Assembly (NCBI GenBank): GCA_963733145.1
Contig: CAVTCJ010000005.1
Coordinates: forward strand, 558,001 to 622,000
Source of the DNA: JAHIKV01 sp963733145
Lineage (GTDB): Bacteria > Planctomycetota > Planctomycetia > Pirellulales > Thermoguttaceae
Direction of reading: 5' to 3'
DNA: 64,000 bases
Under the pieces are notes generated by a model. The model was not told where the DNA came from. It made no database searches and saw only the letters and a list, made by a program, of their open reading frames with translations. A program made the translations under genes and the position numbers. Numbering within the stretch: position 1 is the first letter of the stretch; each line of letters opens with the position of its first letter. Of the stretch, positions 19,084-28,658 are shown piece after piece.

Positions 19084-20608
19084 CAATGCCGTTTCTGAAA
19101 GTGTTTCGTTTTCGTTGCTAAGTCGTTGTTGTGACTAACGTTGGTGCGACAATTTGGCTCGGGAAACTGCCCCTGCATGAAAAAGCCGTTCCGGCGATGA
19201 TAGGGGCTTACGAAGCGAAACCCTACCACGGAGGAACGGCAAATGGTGCGCGCAAGGAAGCGAGCCCGCCAGCGACGGCGGGCCAAGTCGCTGCTCGGGG
19301 CGATGCGGGAGTTTCTCACACCCGAGGTTTTCAAGCAAGTGCGAAATGCGGCGCGGCGGCGGAAACCGCCGCGCTGGGATCTGCACCCCCTGCTGTTGAT
19401 CCTTCTGCTGACGACCTACTGCTCGGGCGACAGTTTGCCAGAAAAATTCGAGGCTGCCAGAGGATTTTATGTGGTTTGTTGTCCCAAAAGGAGACGCCCA
19501 GGAAAGTCCTTCGCGGGTTTCGGGAAAGCCGTTGCCAAACTTCCCATGCCCGTGCTGCGGGCATTGGCTGCTGGCATTCGCGGCCGTTGCCCGGTGATCT
19601 TCGGCGAAAAATGGAAAGTGGCGGGCTTTATTCCCTTGGGCTGCGACGGTACGCGGCAGAACTGCCCGCGCAGCCAGGAACTCGAACGACGCTTGGGCTC
19701 CGGCTGCAAGGAGGGCTCGTCGCCAATGATCTGGAACACGTCGCTTGTTCAGCTCACCTTGGGCATTCCCTTTTGTTGGCGTTTGGGCAACGGGAGCAAG
19801 CCCAGCGAGAGGAGCCACTTGATATTCATGCTGCGTTGGCTGCCGGCGGCGGCGTTGATCGTGGCCGACGCGGGTTATGTAGGCTACGAGGTTGTGGCAA
19901 CGCTCATGACCAAGGCGGCTTTTCTCATCCGCATGTCCTCCAAAGCGACCTTTTACAGCGAAGCCAACGAGCCGTTGGAGGAATTCCGCGAGGGAATCGT
20001 CTACTACTGGCCGAAAAATCGGCAGAAAGAAGGCCAGCCGCCGCTTCGCGGGCGCTTGCTGCGGATTCACAGCGTCCACCACAAGATCGACGTGTGGCTG
20101 TTTACGAACGTGGAAGATCCCCGGCAATTGTCGTTGGAAACGGCAGCCACTTGCTATCGTTGGAGATGGGAAAACGAGGGATTTTTCCGGACCTACAAGC
20201 GGACTCTGAAAAAAGCCGTGCTGATTGGTCGAACGGTGGCCCAGGTGCATCGCGAGGCGGAAGCTTCCATGATTGCCACGCAATTGCTCCTTTGTCAGGG
20301 CGCGATGGCGATGCGCGCGGTGGCGAAGAACGGCCTTCCGGTGATGTGCAGCCCGCGTCGTGTGTTGCTGGAGGCGCGTCACGACATGTCCGCGCAAGGA
20401 ACCCACGGAGCCCTTCGCCGAACGGATTACCAGGGCCGAACGCGAACAGCGCGTCCGCACCAGCGCCAAGGAAAAACGCGAATGGCCGCGTCGCAAGCCG
20501 CATACGGCACCCCATGCGCCCATTTTGCTGATGCTGACCGACGAACAAAAGCTCATAATCCATAAGCAGTTACAAGCAGCATGATCAACCGAACTGGAAA
20601 CGGCATTG
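19084..20608 (+). mobile_element. IS4-family insertion sequence with terminal inverted repeats and 9-bp target duplication
   Basis: Left end CAATGCCGTTTC (19084-19095) is matched by GAAACGGCATTG at the right end (20597-20608). The flanks are GGTGGCAGT on both sides, a 9-base direct repeat. The element of about 1.5 kb carries one transposase gene. The target is a GTTGGGGTGGCAGT-type palindrome, split near its centre. Confidence 0.85.
19243..20584 (+). CDS. IS4-family DDE transposase (frameshift near 20396)
   Basis: The translation has the IS4 catalytic core: PLGCDGTR (first Asp), LIVADAGYVGY (second Asp), and YRWRWENEGFFRTYK, which fits the Y-(2)-R-(3)-E-(6)-K signature exactly. The basic N-terminus and FGKAVAKLP region suit DNA binding. 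Near 20396 the frame must change to read PTEPFAERITRAEREQRV to the end at 20584, giving about 447 residues. All catalytic residues lie upstream of the frameshift. If the indel is a sequencing error, the element may be active. Confidence 0.9.
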
Positions 20609-20973
20609 GGTGGCAGTTGCACTGCCACCCTTGTGGATGGCGACTCGGGGCGGCAGTACAACTGCCGCCCCAACCCGTCATTAACAGCAACAATTCAGCA
20701 TTACTTACCAAAATCAGGCAAGCCAAGGGAAAAGCCAGACATTCGATTCAATTCTTGTCCTGTATGAGATTACCGCATATCCACCGCCGGATGGCATTCT
20801 ATACCACCTATACGCAGCCCCCGTTCAACAACAAAACATTCGCGGCATGTAAAGTAAACCGCTGGAGGCGACGTAATACAATAGAACTTCAGTGGGAGTG
20901 CTTTTCGCGGCATTGGATCGACTGCCGGGGTGGCAGTTGAACGGCCACTCCAACGCGCAACTAAAACAACCAG
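20609..20973. other. Intergenic region rich in GGTGGCAGTT palindromes
   Basis: It contains the right half of the palindrome split by the IS (GGTGGCAGTTGCACTGCCACC), a second palindrome CGGGGCGGCAGTACAACTGC (20647-20675), and a degenerate third at 20928-20953 (GGGGTGGCAGTTGAACGGCC). No gene is supported between them. Confidence 0.6.
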
Positions 20974-21588
20974 GTGTTCGCCGTGGCATTGGATCGGGAC
21001 ACCGCCGTGCGGCTGTTGGTTTCCGGGCGAAGCACTTTGCTCGGATACATCTACTCCATCGTCCGCGATTGGGGTGTGGCCGACGACGTCTTTCAGGAAG
21101 TCTCGATTCTCCTGCTGAACAAATGCGAGGCGATCCGCGACGCCGGCCATTTTGGCGGCTGGATCCGGTCCGCCGCGCGGCTGGAGGCCCTGAACGCGCT
21201 GCGGAAGCGGGGTCGCAGCCCGCGCCCGATGGGCGACGCCATTCTCGACCTGCTCGACGCCGCCTGGAACGCCGCGGAGACGGACACGCCCTCCGACCAG
21301 TTGGAGTCGCTTCGGGCATGCATGAAGAAGTTGACCGATCGCGCCCGTCACATCCTCCGCCTCCGTTATTCGGAGGGGATTAAAGGGGCAGCCCTGGCCG
21401 AGGCCCTTCAGCAGCCGCCGAACACGGTTTACGTCGCCCTTTCGCGCATCCACCAGCGGCTCGCAAAGTGCATCGAGGAGCGGACGGAGGAAGAAAAACA
21501 GGAGTCGAAACAAATCGGCCGCCGCGGCGTCGAAGGCCCTGCCTTCGCGCCGGGCCGGTCCTCCATCCCAGGGGAGGGACGGCCATGA
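20974..21588 (+). CDS. ECF sigma factor of locus 2
   Basis: GTG 20974 begins MFAVALDRDTAVRLL. Region 2 reads LLGYIYSIVRDWGVADDVFQEV and WIRSAARLEALNALRK. Region 4 reads KLTDRARHILRLRYSEG and AALAEALQQPPNTVYVALSRIH. The frame is intact over 204 residues. The stop overlaps the next start by ATGA, exactly as in locus 1, so sigma and FecR proteins are coupled. Its likely targets are the surface genes downstream; no promoter consensus could be derived by eye. Confidence 0.9.
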   Translation: MFAVALDRDTAVRLLVSGRSTLLGYIYSIVRDWGVADDVFQEVSILLLNKCEAIRDAGHFGGWIRSAARLEALNALRKRGRSPRPMGDAILDLLDAAWNAAETDTPSDQLESLRACMKKLTDRARHILRLRYSEGIKGAALAEALQQPPNTVYVALSRIHQRLAKCIEERTEEEKQESKQIGRRGVEGPAFAPGRSSIPGEGRP

Positions 21589-23555
21589 ACGATTTCACCC
21601 TCCGCGACGCCCTGCTTGACGACGAGCAATTTTTCGCCCTGGCACTGCGCCACCTGGACGGCATCGCCGGGCCAGAGGAAGAGGCGGCTCTGATCGAGCT
21701 GCTTCGGGACAACCCGGACGATCGGCGGCGTTTCGTAACCCTCTGCCGCCAGATCGGGATGTTGCACGAATCGTGCTTGTCCGAAAACGGGGAAGAGGAG
21801 TGGAGCGGCAGTGATGAACTCGGAATTATGAGCGATGAATTGTTCGCCCCCAAGTCCGAACTTGATCCTTCATCCTTCGTCCTTCATCCTTCCGAGTCGC
21901 TGCCGCCGATTGTCGTCGCCCCGTCGCGATACGCATACAATACTGCGCCGCTCACCTCGTTCGGCGGCATCGTGCTCTCCTATGCCGTATCGGCGATGTT
22001 GGTGGGGCTGGCGCTGTTGGGGGCCTGGGCCTATCGGACTTCGCCCCATTATCGTTCACTGGCGATTTCGCCCAACGGGGCGTCCGTCAAGGACGGCACG
22101 GCGCCGCAACAGGTGTACGTCGGACGCGTCACCGGCATGAAGGATTGCCGCTGGGCCGATCCCGAAACAATTGCCTACCTCGGCTCGGCGGTCCCGCTCG
22201 GCCGCAAGTATGCCTTGTCCGCCGGGCTGATGGAGGTCACCTACGACACCGGCGCGAAGGTGATCCTCGAAGGACCTTGCGCGTACCAGGTCGAGTCCCG
22301 CGCGGGCGGCTATCTCGGGCTGGGAAAACTGACGGCGCGGGTGGGGGAGAGAGGAGAGGGGAGAGGGGAGAGGGCAGGCAGTTTAGCCGCCGCGCCCACG
22401 CGGCGTGAACCGTCGCAAGCGGCAAATCCCGATCCCCAAGCCCGAACCCCGAATCCCGAGCCCCGACAATCTCCCGCTCCACTCTCCACTCTCCACTCTC
22501 CACTCTTTTCCGTCCGCACTCCCACGGCGACCGTCTCCGATCTGGGCACGGAGTTCGGCGTCCAAGTGAGCGCGAACGGCGACACCACTTCGTTCGTCTT
22601 TCAAGGCAGGGTGGTGGTGCGAATCGAGGATCGGGGCTCGGAGAAACGCCCCGCGGCTGCGGTCGCGGCAGAAGGCGGCGGCCGCTCGATCCAGCTCAGC
22701 GCCGGCGAATCGGCGCGGGTGGAGCGCGGAACACAACCCCGCGAGTTGCGTTTGATCCCCGGCGCCAAAGCCGGCGCCGCGCCGAAGTTTGTCCGCCGCC
22801 TTTACGAGCCGCCGAAGCTCATCGACCTGTTGGACATCGTGGCCGGCGGCGACGGAACCGGCCACCGCCGCGAGACGCGGCGTAATCCGGCTAACGGCGA
22901 AATAGCTCCGACGTTTGTCGCCGGTTGGCGAAAGACGGCAACCCGCAAATATCTGCCGGTGCCCTGGAGCAATATGATCGACGGCGTGTTCATTCCAGAC
23001 GGTAGCGACGAACCCGTCCAACTTGACTCCGCCCGACATACTTTCAGCATGTTTCCATACAATGCTCGGAAACGCCTGGGGAACCGTCTGGGCTCGCGGG
23101 CCGGAGGCGGTACATCCGCCCGGGAGACCGCCAACGGTATCACGAGGTCTGGATCCGCACGATGGGGCCGGCGACGATACATGCCGGAGCGGCGCGGCCT
23201 GCTCGCCATGTCGCCGAACGTCGGCCTAACGTTCGACCTCGCCGGTATTTGCAAAGCCCATCCCGAGGCAATCGGGCCGAGCCGGTTCCGCGCCGTGGCC
23301 GGATTGGCCCATCCCGAGGGCTTGGCCGACGTTTGGGTCTTCGTCGACGGCAACGTCAGAGTCGAACGCCGAGGAATACGGGAGCCAGACGGCCCGATCC
23401 GTTTGGACGTGCCGCTGGCCAAGGACGATCGGTTCCTCACGCTCGTAACGACCGACGGCGGCGACACCGTCAGGTGCGATCACGTCGTCTTCGGCGATCC
23501 CGTCTTGTGGCTCGACGTGAAACCAGCAGGGCAAGAACAGGAGGGCAAGCGATGA
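21585..23555 (+). CDS. FecR-type membrane protein with NPCBM-like domain, putative anti-sigma/sensor
   Basis: It has a cytoplasmic N-terminus of about 120 residues, a TM helix at about 127-148 (LSYAVSAMLVGLALLGAWAY), and an extracytoplasmic FecR domain nearly identical in motif order to the locus 1 protein (VTGMKDCRWADPE, LSAGLMEVTYDTGAKVILEG, TPTATVSDLGTEFGVQV). The C-terminal 200 residues (VFIPDGSDEPVQLDS, NVGLTFDLAGI, VWVFVDGNVRVERRG, RFLTLVTTDGG, DHVVFGDPVL) fit an NPCBM-like carbohydrate-binding module instead of LamG. The segment 23050-23110 looks like a pair of compensating frameshifts, since another frame gives GNAWGTVWARGPEA. A role as a glycan-responsive anti-sigma factor is inference. 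Confidence 0.8.
   Translation: MNDFTLRDALLDDEQFFALALRHLDGIAGPEEEAALIELLRDNPDDRRRFVTLCRQIGMLHESCLSENGEEEWSGSDELGIMSDELFAPKSELDPSSFVLHPSESLPPIVVAPSRYAYNTAPLTSFGGIVLSYAVSAMLVGLALLGAWAYRTSPHYRSLAISPNGASVKDGTAPQQVYVGRVTGMKDCRWADPETIAYLGSAVPLGRKYALSAGLMEVTYDTGAKVILEGPCAYQVESRAGGYLGLGKLTARVGERGEGRGERAGSLAAAPTRREPSQAANPDPQARTPNPEPRQSPAPLSTLHSPLFSVRTPTATVSDLGTEFGVQVSANGDTTSFVFQGRVVVRIEDRGSEKRPAAAVAAEGGGRSIQLSAGESARVERGTQPRELRLIPGAKAGAAPKFVRRLYEPPKLIDLLDIVAGGDGTGHRRETRRNPANGEIAPTFVAGWRKTATRKYLPVPWSNMIDGVFIPDGSDEPVQLDSARHTFSMFPYNARKRLGNRLGSRAGGGTSARETANGITRSGSARWGRRRYMPERRGLLAMSPNVGLTFDLAGICKAHPEAIGPSRFRAVAGLAHPEGLADVWVFVDGNVRVERRGIREPDGPIRLDVPLAKDDRFLTLVTTDGGDTVRCDHVVFGDPVLWLDVKPAGQEQEGKR
22336..22506 (+). 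repeat. Heptanucleotide tandem repeats inside FecR gene 2
   Basis: Between KLTARV and FSVRTPTA the coding strand holds GAGAGGG-type heptamers (about 22345-22375), CGAACCC/CGAATCC/CGAGCCC heptamers (about 22447-22470) and ACTCTCC repeated three times (about 22481-22502). It encodes a low-complexity linker of about 55 residues. The slot is the same as in FecR gene 1. Confidence 0.85.
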
Positions 23556-23734
23556 ATGTTCCGTAATTTACCCTTAGTCCAGCGTCCACGCCGGGGAAAG
23601 CCGCGGGGAATTAAAGGCGCGGCGGAAAGCCGCCCCGGGAGAGAGGCAAAGAGAATACGAGCAAGGAAGAGAGGCAATTTTTGGCGTTTACAATCAGTCG
23701 TTCCTTTTCTCAGCTTTTGCAAAGGGTTCCAACC

Positions 23735-24735
23735 ATGTATTCACGAATGATCTCTGCTCTTGTGGTTACCGCGGCACTGGCCATGCTTCTGCTGAACTTG
23801 GCCCCCGCGGCGCAAGCCGATACGCTTTACGTGACTCAGACAACTGGGGGCTTTAGCGGGGGGAAGTTTGTGCGTACGATTCGGTCACGGGCAACCCGTT
23901 GGCCGGCTTCACTCCGATCAGCTTCGCCCCTAAGTCATTAATTGCCGGCATTGCCGTTTCGCCCGATGGGAACACGCTGTACGCCTCGATTCAGGGGAGC
24001 GGCAGCGTCCAGACGTACAATGCCCACACCGGCGCGATCATCAACGCGGCTTTCGCCGCCCTCCCGACCTACAAAAACCTCAACGGAGCGACCGTAGATC
24101 CCGCGACCGGCGATATCTACTGGGCGACCACGAATGGCAACGGAGGGGTGACGAAGATTACGCCCGCGGGCGTAGTGAACGAGACGTGGGGCACCCCGCC
24201 GGCGAGCGCGGCCTACCCGGTCGGGCTCACGGTCTACAGCGGCAAGCTGTACCTCGGAACGGCCAGTAGCGGCGCAAACGCCATCGTTAGCTACCCGTTG
24301 CCCGGGGGCGGATTGCCTACTCAGGTGGTTTCCGGCTTCCGCGGCGATTGGCCGTCGTTCGACAGCGGCGGCAACTTGTACGCCTTCAAATCGAACGCCC
24401 CGGCCTATTGGCAGAAGTGGGACATCGCCGGCAACACCCACGCCAACTTCGGCAATATCCAGTTTGAAGGATACGGGCAAGAGTCGCAATACGACGCCAC
24501 GAGCGGCCTGCTCTACGTGACTGGCGCACTGACCGGCCACACGAGCGCCGGCGTCTGGTCGATCGATCCTACGGCCGCCACGCCGACCTACACCCAGGTG
24601 GTGACCTTCACCGGAGGGTACACCTACGCGGCCAGCTTCGCGTTGGTCCCGGCGGTGCCCGAGCCTTCCACACTGGCGTTGCTGGGGATGGGTCTTGCGG
24701 GCCTGATCTGCTACGCTTGGCGGAAACGGAAGTGA
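23735..24735 (+). CDS. PEP-CTERM protein with beta-propeller-like repeats (frameshift near 23868)
   Basis: A signal peptide at ATG 23735 (MISALVVTAALAMLLLNLAP) is followed by LYVTQTTGGF. A shift of frame near 23868 leads to FAPKSLIAGIAVSPDGNTLYAS, then NGATVDPATGDIYWATT, GLTVYSGKLYLGTA and SQYDATSGLLYVTGAL, the repeating four-strand blades of an NHL/SMP-30-like propeller. The C-terminus is a canonical PEP-CTERM (VPEPSTLALLGMGLAGLICY then RKRK). About 333 residues. It is the first surface gene of locus 2. Ligand unknown. Confidence 0.85.
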
Positions 24736-24794
24736 GTGATCCCAACACTCTTCCACGAGAGAGGGAACGAACGGGTTAATTGATGGACTATTGA

Positions 24795-24829
24795 CCGTTG
24801 GGGCGGCGACGGAATCGTCGCCCCAACGG
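24795..24829. terminator. Palindrome CCGTTGGGGCGGCGAC..GTCGCCCCAACGG
   Basis: An imperfect inverted repeat between two PEP-CTERM genes, related to the GTTGGGGTGGCAGTT family. It could attenuate or end transcription, but no U-tract follows. Confidence 0.45.
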
Positions 24830-24855
24830 GTAAACCCTTGCCAAGGAAGTTTAAG

Positions 24856-25763
24856 ATGCGAACGTGCATTATCTTGACGTTGGCGGGCGTGTTGGTTATG
24901 GCCCTCGTCGCAACCTCACAGGCGGCGCCCCCCAACTTTTACCAGCTTGCGGTCTTCGGCGACCACCCGATCGTATACTACGAGTTCAACGAGATCGCCG
25001 GGCACGACGAGTCGCCCAGAACTTCGGCTCGGCGGGGACGCCGGCCGACGGGGCGTACGCCAACGTCCTTCTCGGGCAGCCCACCCCGTATCAGGCGTAC
25101 AAAATGTTGACCTGTGGGGCCTACGACGGCAGTTCCCGGGTGACGATGCCCGCCGGCATTACGGGCATGAACGTCGGCACGGGCGACTTCAGCATCGAAC
25201 TGTGGTACAACGCCCAGGGCGGCCCGATATTCAGCAACCGTTCGAGCGACCTATACGATTTTTCGATCATCAGCGACTATGGCGACGGTCTGCCCGGCAC
25301 GATTTGGGTCCGCGATCACACGCCCGACAGCGAACTGATGAAGTCGGTCCGGGCGGCGGACGGCGAGTGGCACTATCTGGTGCTGACGCGCACCGCCGGG
25401 TACTACGACCTGTACATCGACGCGGTGAGGACCTATCTGGGGGCGAAAGAGTATATCACCGTGCCCCCCTATCAGGACATCCCGATCACGGACTTCAACG
25501 CCGCCCAATACGGCTTTGAAAAATTGACCGGCGCGAGCACCGACGACGCCGGCGGCATCTTCGGCTTCAGCGGGCTGATCGACGAGTTCGCTTTTTACGG
25601 CACGGCGCTGTCGCAAGCCCAAGTCGACGGGCATTACAGCGCCGCGGGCGGCGTGCCCCCGCCGCCGGTCCCCGAGCCGGGCACGCTGGTGTTACTGGCG
25701 ACTGGCATGGTCGTGTTCGCCGGATATGTCCGGCGGAAGAAATTTATGATTTACGATTTATGA
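24856..25763 (+). CDS. LamG-domain PEP-CTERM protein (frameshift near 25010)
   Basis: ATG 24856 follows AAGGAAG. The signal peptide (CIILTLAGVLVMALVATSQA) precedes DHPIVYYEFNEIAG, a LamG opening. After a frame change near 25010 the LamG core continues: GDFSIELWYNAQGG, GEWHYLVLTRTAGYYDLYID, GLIDEFAFYGTALSQAQVDGHY. The tail is PEP-CTERM (VPEPGTLVLLATGMVVFAGY then VRRKK). The 3' end runs into ATTTATGATTT repeats and overlaps a converging gene by 13 bases. It probably binds carbohydrate at the cell surface, by family analogy. Confidence 0.82.
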
Positions 25764-26119
25764 TTTTTGACTTGGCGCTTGGTAGTCCGTACGGTGGCGG
25801 TGAGAATGGCCAGCAGCGATTGGCACTCGGCGATCAAATCGGACAACCGGGCCGGTTTCACAACGTTGGATTCAGCGATGAGCTCAAGCCAGTACATCGT
25901 TTCGTCGGCTTCGCGGACGGCGATCTCCAGCGTCGTGGCGAAGTGCCTTCGCGACGACGCCCGGAGCGCTTCCCGATAGTTTGCCCCGATCGATGTTCCC
26001 GACTTGAGGATTTGACGACCGATAACGTCCCCTACGCGGCTGCGGGGAAGGGCCGCTGACAACTTGATGATCCGGAGGGCGAATTGCTTCGTCCGTTTGC
26101 GAAGTTCTTGGGAATTCAC
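25751..26119 (-). CDS. Four-helix-bundle protein (23S rRNA intervening-sequence protein family)
   Basis: The 122-residue protein has the family's markers: RTKQFALRIIKLSAALP, GRQILKSGTSIGANYREA, LRASSRRHFATTLEIAVREADET and YWLELIAES, four amphipathic helices as in S23/four-helix-bundle proteins first seen within rRNA intervening sequences. It is encoded against the direction of locus 2 and is flanked on both sides by inverted copies of AATCATA-type heptamer arrays (25741-25770 and 26181-26223). That placement suggests it arrived as a unit. Function unknown. Confidence 0.85.
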   Translation of the reverse strand: MNSQELRKRTKQFALRIIKLSAALPRSRVGDVIGRQILKSGTSIGANYREALRASSRRHFATTLEIAVREADETMYWLELIAESNVVKPARLSDLIAECQSLLAILTATVRTTKRQVKNHKS

Positions 26120-26155
26120 AATACTTTCTCCTCGTTTTTGTAAAAGGGTTTAGCC

Positions 26156-27207
26156 ATGCACCAGATAGAACATAGTCAACAAATCATAAACCAGAAATCA
26201 AAAATCATAAATCATAAATCAGGGTTCACGTTAGTGGAACTCTTGGTGGTCATCACGATCATCGGCATCTTGATCGCGCTGCTGCTGCCGGCCGTGCAAG
26301 CGGCCCGCGAGGCGGCCCGGCAGGTGCAGTGCAGAAACAACATCAAGCAAATTGCTCTATCCTGGCACAATCACGCGGACTTGTTCGGCGCATATCCGTC
26401 GGGCGGATGGGGATATACTTCGGCGCCCATCCGGCCCGCGGTTCCGGCCTTTCTCAACCCGGCGGCTGGGGATACGCCATCCTCCCGTATATTGAACAGC
26501 AAGGGCTGTACGACCTGGGATCGGATGTATCTCGAAACGACGAGAGTTCGGCGGCGTTGTTGAACTCGAACGTGCTGCGGCTTCAAACCCCGCTGGTAGT
26601 GTGGAACTGTCCGACCCGGCGGCAACCCTTGATCTATCCGGTCGGCACTCCCTATTGGTTCACTCAACAACCCAAGCTCTGCGGACCGCTGACCCTCGGC
26701 TCGGCGCGGACCGATTACGCGGCCAATGGCGGGTGGGATTGGGCCGGCTGGGGCACCGGACCAGGCTCTTTGGCCGATGGGGATAATTGGACCAATCAAC
26801 AGTGGTTTCCCAACCAGTGGCAAAACCCCAAGTATTGCCGCGGCATCATCTACTTGCACAACCAGTATTCCGAGCGGGACGTTACCGACGGGTTGTCCTG
26901 CACCTACTGCGTGGGCGAAAAATCGCTCAATCCGGATAGCTATTTGACGGGGACCAGCGTGGGCGACGATCAAGGCCCATACATGTCCGAAGAGCGGGAC
27001 GCCGTCCGCAACTTCCAATACCAGCCCGCCCAGGACACGTCGGGTTACGACGCGAGCACCTCCTTCGGCAGCGCGCATTCCAACGGTTTCTTCATGGGCT
27101 TCTGCGACGGCTCCGTGCGCCTGATGAGTTATACCACCGCCCTGCAAATTCACCAGTTGCTCGCCTGCCGCAACGACGGCAACGTAATCGACGCCAAAGA
27201 GTATTGA
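26156..27207 (+). CDS. DUF1559 pseudopilin-like protein of locus 2 (frameshift near 26417)
   Basis: ATG 26156 follows AAAGGG. Residues 2-22 (HQIEHSQQIINQK and so on) are encoded by heptamer repeats, then the prepilin motif GFTLVELLVVITIIGILIAL is in frame, followed by AAREAARQVQCRNNIKQI. Near 26417 the frame changes and continues as GSGLSQPGGWGYAILPYIEQQG to FGSAHSNGFFMGFCDGSVRLM and a terminal KEY at 27207; about 350 residues. The C-terminal H-x-G-x-x-F-x-DGSV pattern is diagnostic of DUF1559. It occupies the same place in its locus as the gene at 13008. Confidence 0.87.
26181..26223 (+). repeat. AATCATA-type heptamer array at 5' end of pseudopilin gene 2
   Basis: AAATCATAAACCAGAAATC followed by AATCATA repeats runs directly up to the codons for GFTLVELLVV. 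The reverse complement of a similar array lies at 25741-25770. Confidence 0.85.
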
Positions 27208-27289
27208 TTCAAAATCGTCATTCGCGATTGTGGGAGTCCATTTGCTATTACGCTCGATCCACCAGCTTTTCGCATAAGGAGAGCAAGTC

Positions 27290-27978
27290 ATGCGAAAGAG
27301 TATGTCATTTCCGCTGACTGTATTGGGGCTGGCCGCGGTTTTCGGATTCATGGCATGTTCCTCGGCGCGCGCTGACATCGCCGCCGGCAATGGAGACGGT
27401 GCCGGCGCGTTGTCGAGCTTCAGCTACCTCGACAAGGCGGGCGGATGGAACGTCGAACCGCCGGAAGGCGGCTACTTCCTCATCTACCTGGACCCCAACG
27501 CCGGGCCGTGGCGAAAAACACTCGGCGCTCCCAACGGCGGTTTCGTCGTCAACCAGTCCTACAAGCTCAGCGAACTGCTGCAGGTGGCGACCGACCCTTC
27601 CGTTCCGCCCCTACCGTCGCCGCCGTGGACGGATTATCACGAGTCCATCCTCACCCCCGGCTGGATGTGGATTGAAGATCAGTCGGACCCGTCGCTTACT
27701 TGGACGTTCGGCACCAACCAGCCGGGGCTGGTCGCGTCGCACTTGATCGACGCCGTCGGAATCAACGCCGACTGGACGTTCGCGCCCGCGGCCGCCATCG
27801 ACACCACGATGATGATTACCAAATACGTGCAGTACGTGGGCGGCGCCGGCGCCGACCCGTTTGCCCCGTTGGTCGTTGCCCAGTATCCGACTGTTCCAGA
27901 GCCCTCGACGATAGTCCTGCTGCTCGTCGGGGCGGCCGCGATGTTGCTATACGGTTGGCGGCGAAGAAACAGGGCAAC
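27290..27978 (+). CDS. PEP-CTERM protein, first of two tandem paralogues joined in frame
   Basis: It has a signal peptide (FPLTVLGLAAVFGFMACSSARAD), then GYFLIYLDPNAGPWRKTLG, WTDYHESILTPGWMWIED, TWTFGTNQPGLVASHLIDAVG and MMITKYVQYVG, ending with VPEPSTIVLLLVGAAAMLLYGWRRR. A PEP-CTERM tail should end the protein, but no stop follows RRRNRA. The frame runs on into a second signal-like helix and the start of a paralogue. The end given is the expected end of the sorting signal, not a stop codon. Family of the mature domain not recognised. Confidence 0.75.
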
Positions 27979-28651
27979 GTTGCTGCCGGCCTTGGCGGTG
28001 GTCCTCGGGGCAGTTTTGGCTGCGCCGGTCCAGGCCAAGCCGATAGAAACATTTACCCCCGCCGGTCAAGGCGACGGCGCCGTGCGCTCAGTCGAGTTAC
28101 ATCTTCGGCGCGACCGGCGAGAATGGCTGGGTGGTTGAAGACTCGTATTATCATCGCGAAAGCGTGTATTTCGATCCCAGCGTGGGGCCGTGGCAGAAGA
28201 TGCTGGGAACCCCGGACGGCGGTTTCGGCGCCGGGGAGGTCTACACGCTTACGGAAGTGTTGCGGGTTTTCGAGGGATTGGACCCCACGAACCCCGCCCC
28301 GCCGTGGACCGACTACCACGAGTCGATCCTCACGCCCGGCTGGACGTGGATCGAAGACGCCTTGAACCCGAACTGGACCTTCGTCAGCGACCAACCCGGA
28401 CTGGCGGCTTCGCATTTGATCGATGCCGTTGGGACCGGCGTCGATTGGACGTTCACGCCCACGGCCAACGTCGGCACCACGATGACGATCACGAAGTACG
28501 TTATGTACACCGGCGGCGGCGATCCGAGCGCCTCCGCTGGTGGTCGCCGAGTATCCGACTGTTCCCGAACCGTCGTCCATCGTTTTGCTCATTGCCGGGA
28601 TGGCCGCCGCGCTGGGATACGGCTGGCGCCGCTGCCGGAACAAGGTTCTGA
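27979..28651 (+). CDS. PEP-CTERM protein, second tandem paralogue (frameshifts near 28085 and 28530)
   Basis: It begins at or near TTG 27983 as LLPALAVVLGAVLAAPVQAK, a second signal-like helix. After a shift near 28085 it reads YIFGATGENGWVVEDSYYHR, then VYFDPSVGPWQKMLG, WTDYHESILTPGWTWIED, NWTFVSDQPGLAASHLIDAVG and TMTITKYVMYTG, matching paralogue 1 block for block. After a second shift near 28530 comes VPEPSSIVLLIAGMAAALGYGW. The true stop is probably near 28651 in a third frame. The pair may be a recent duplication with loss of the intergenic region. Confidence 0.65.
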
Positions 28652-28658
28652 TACAGCC

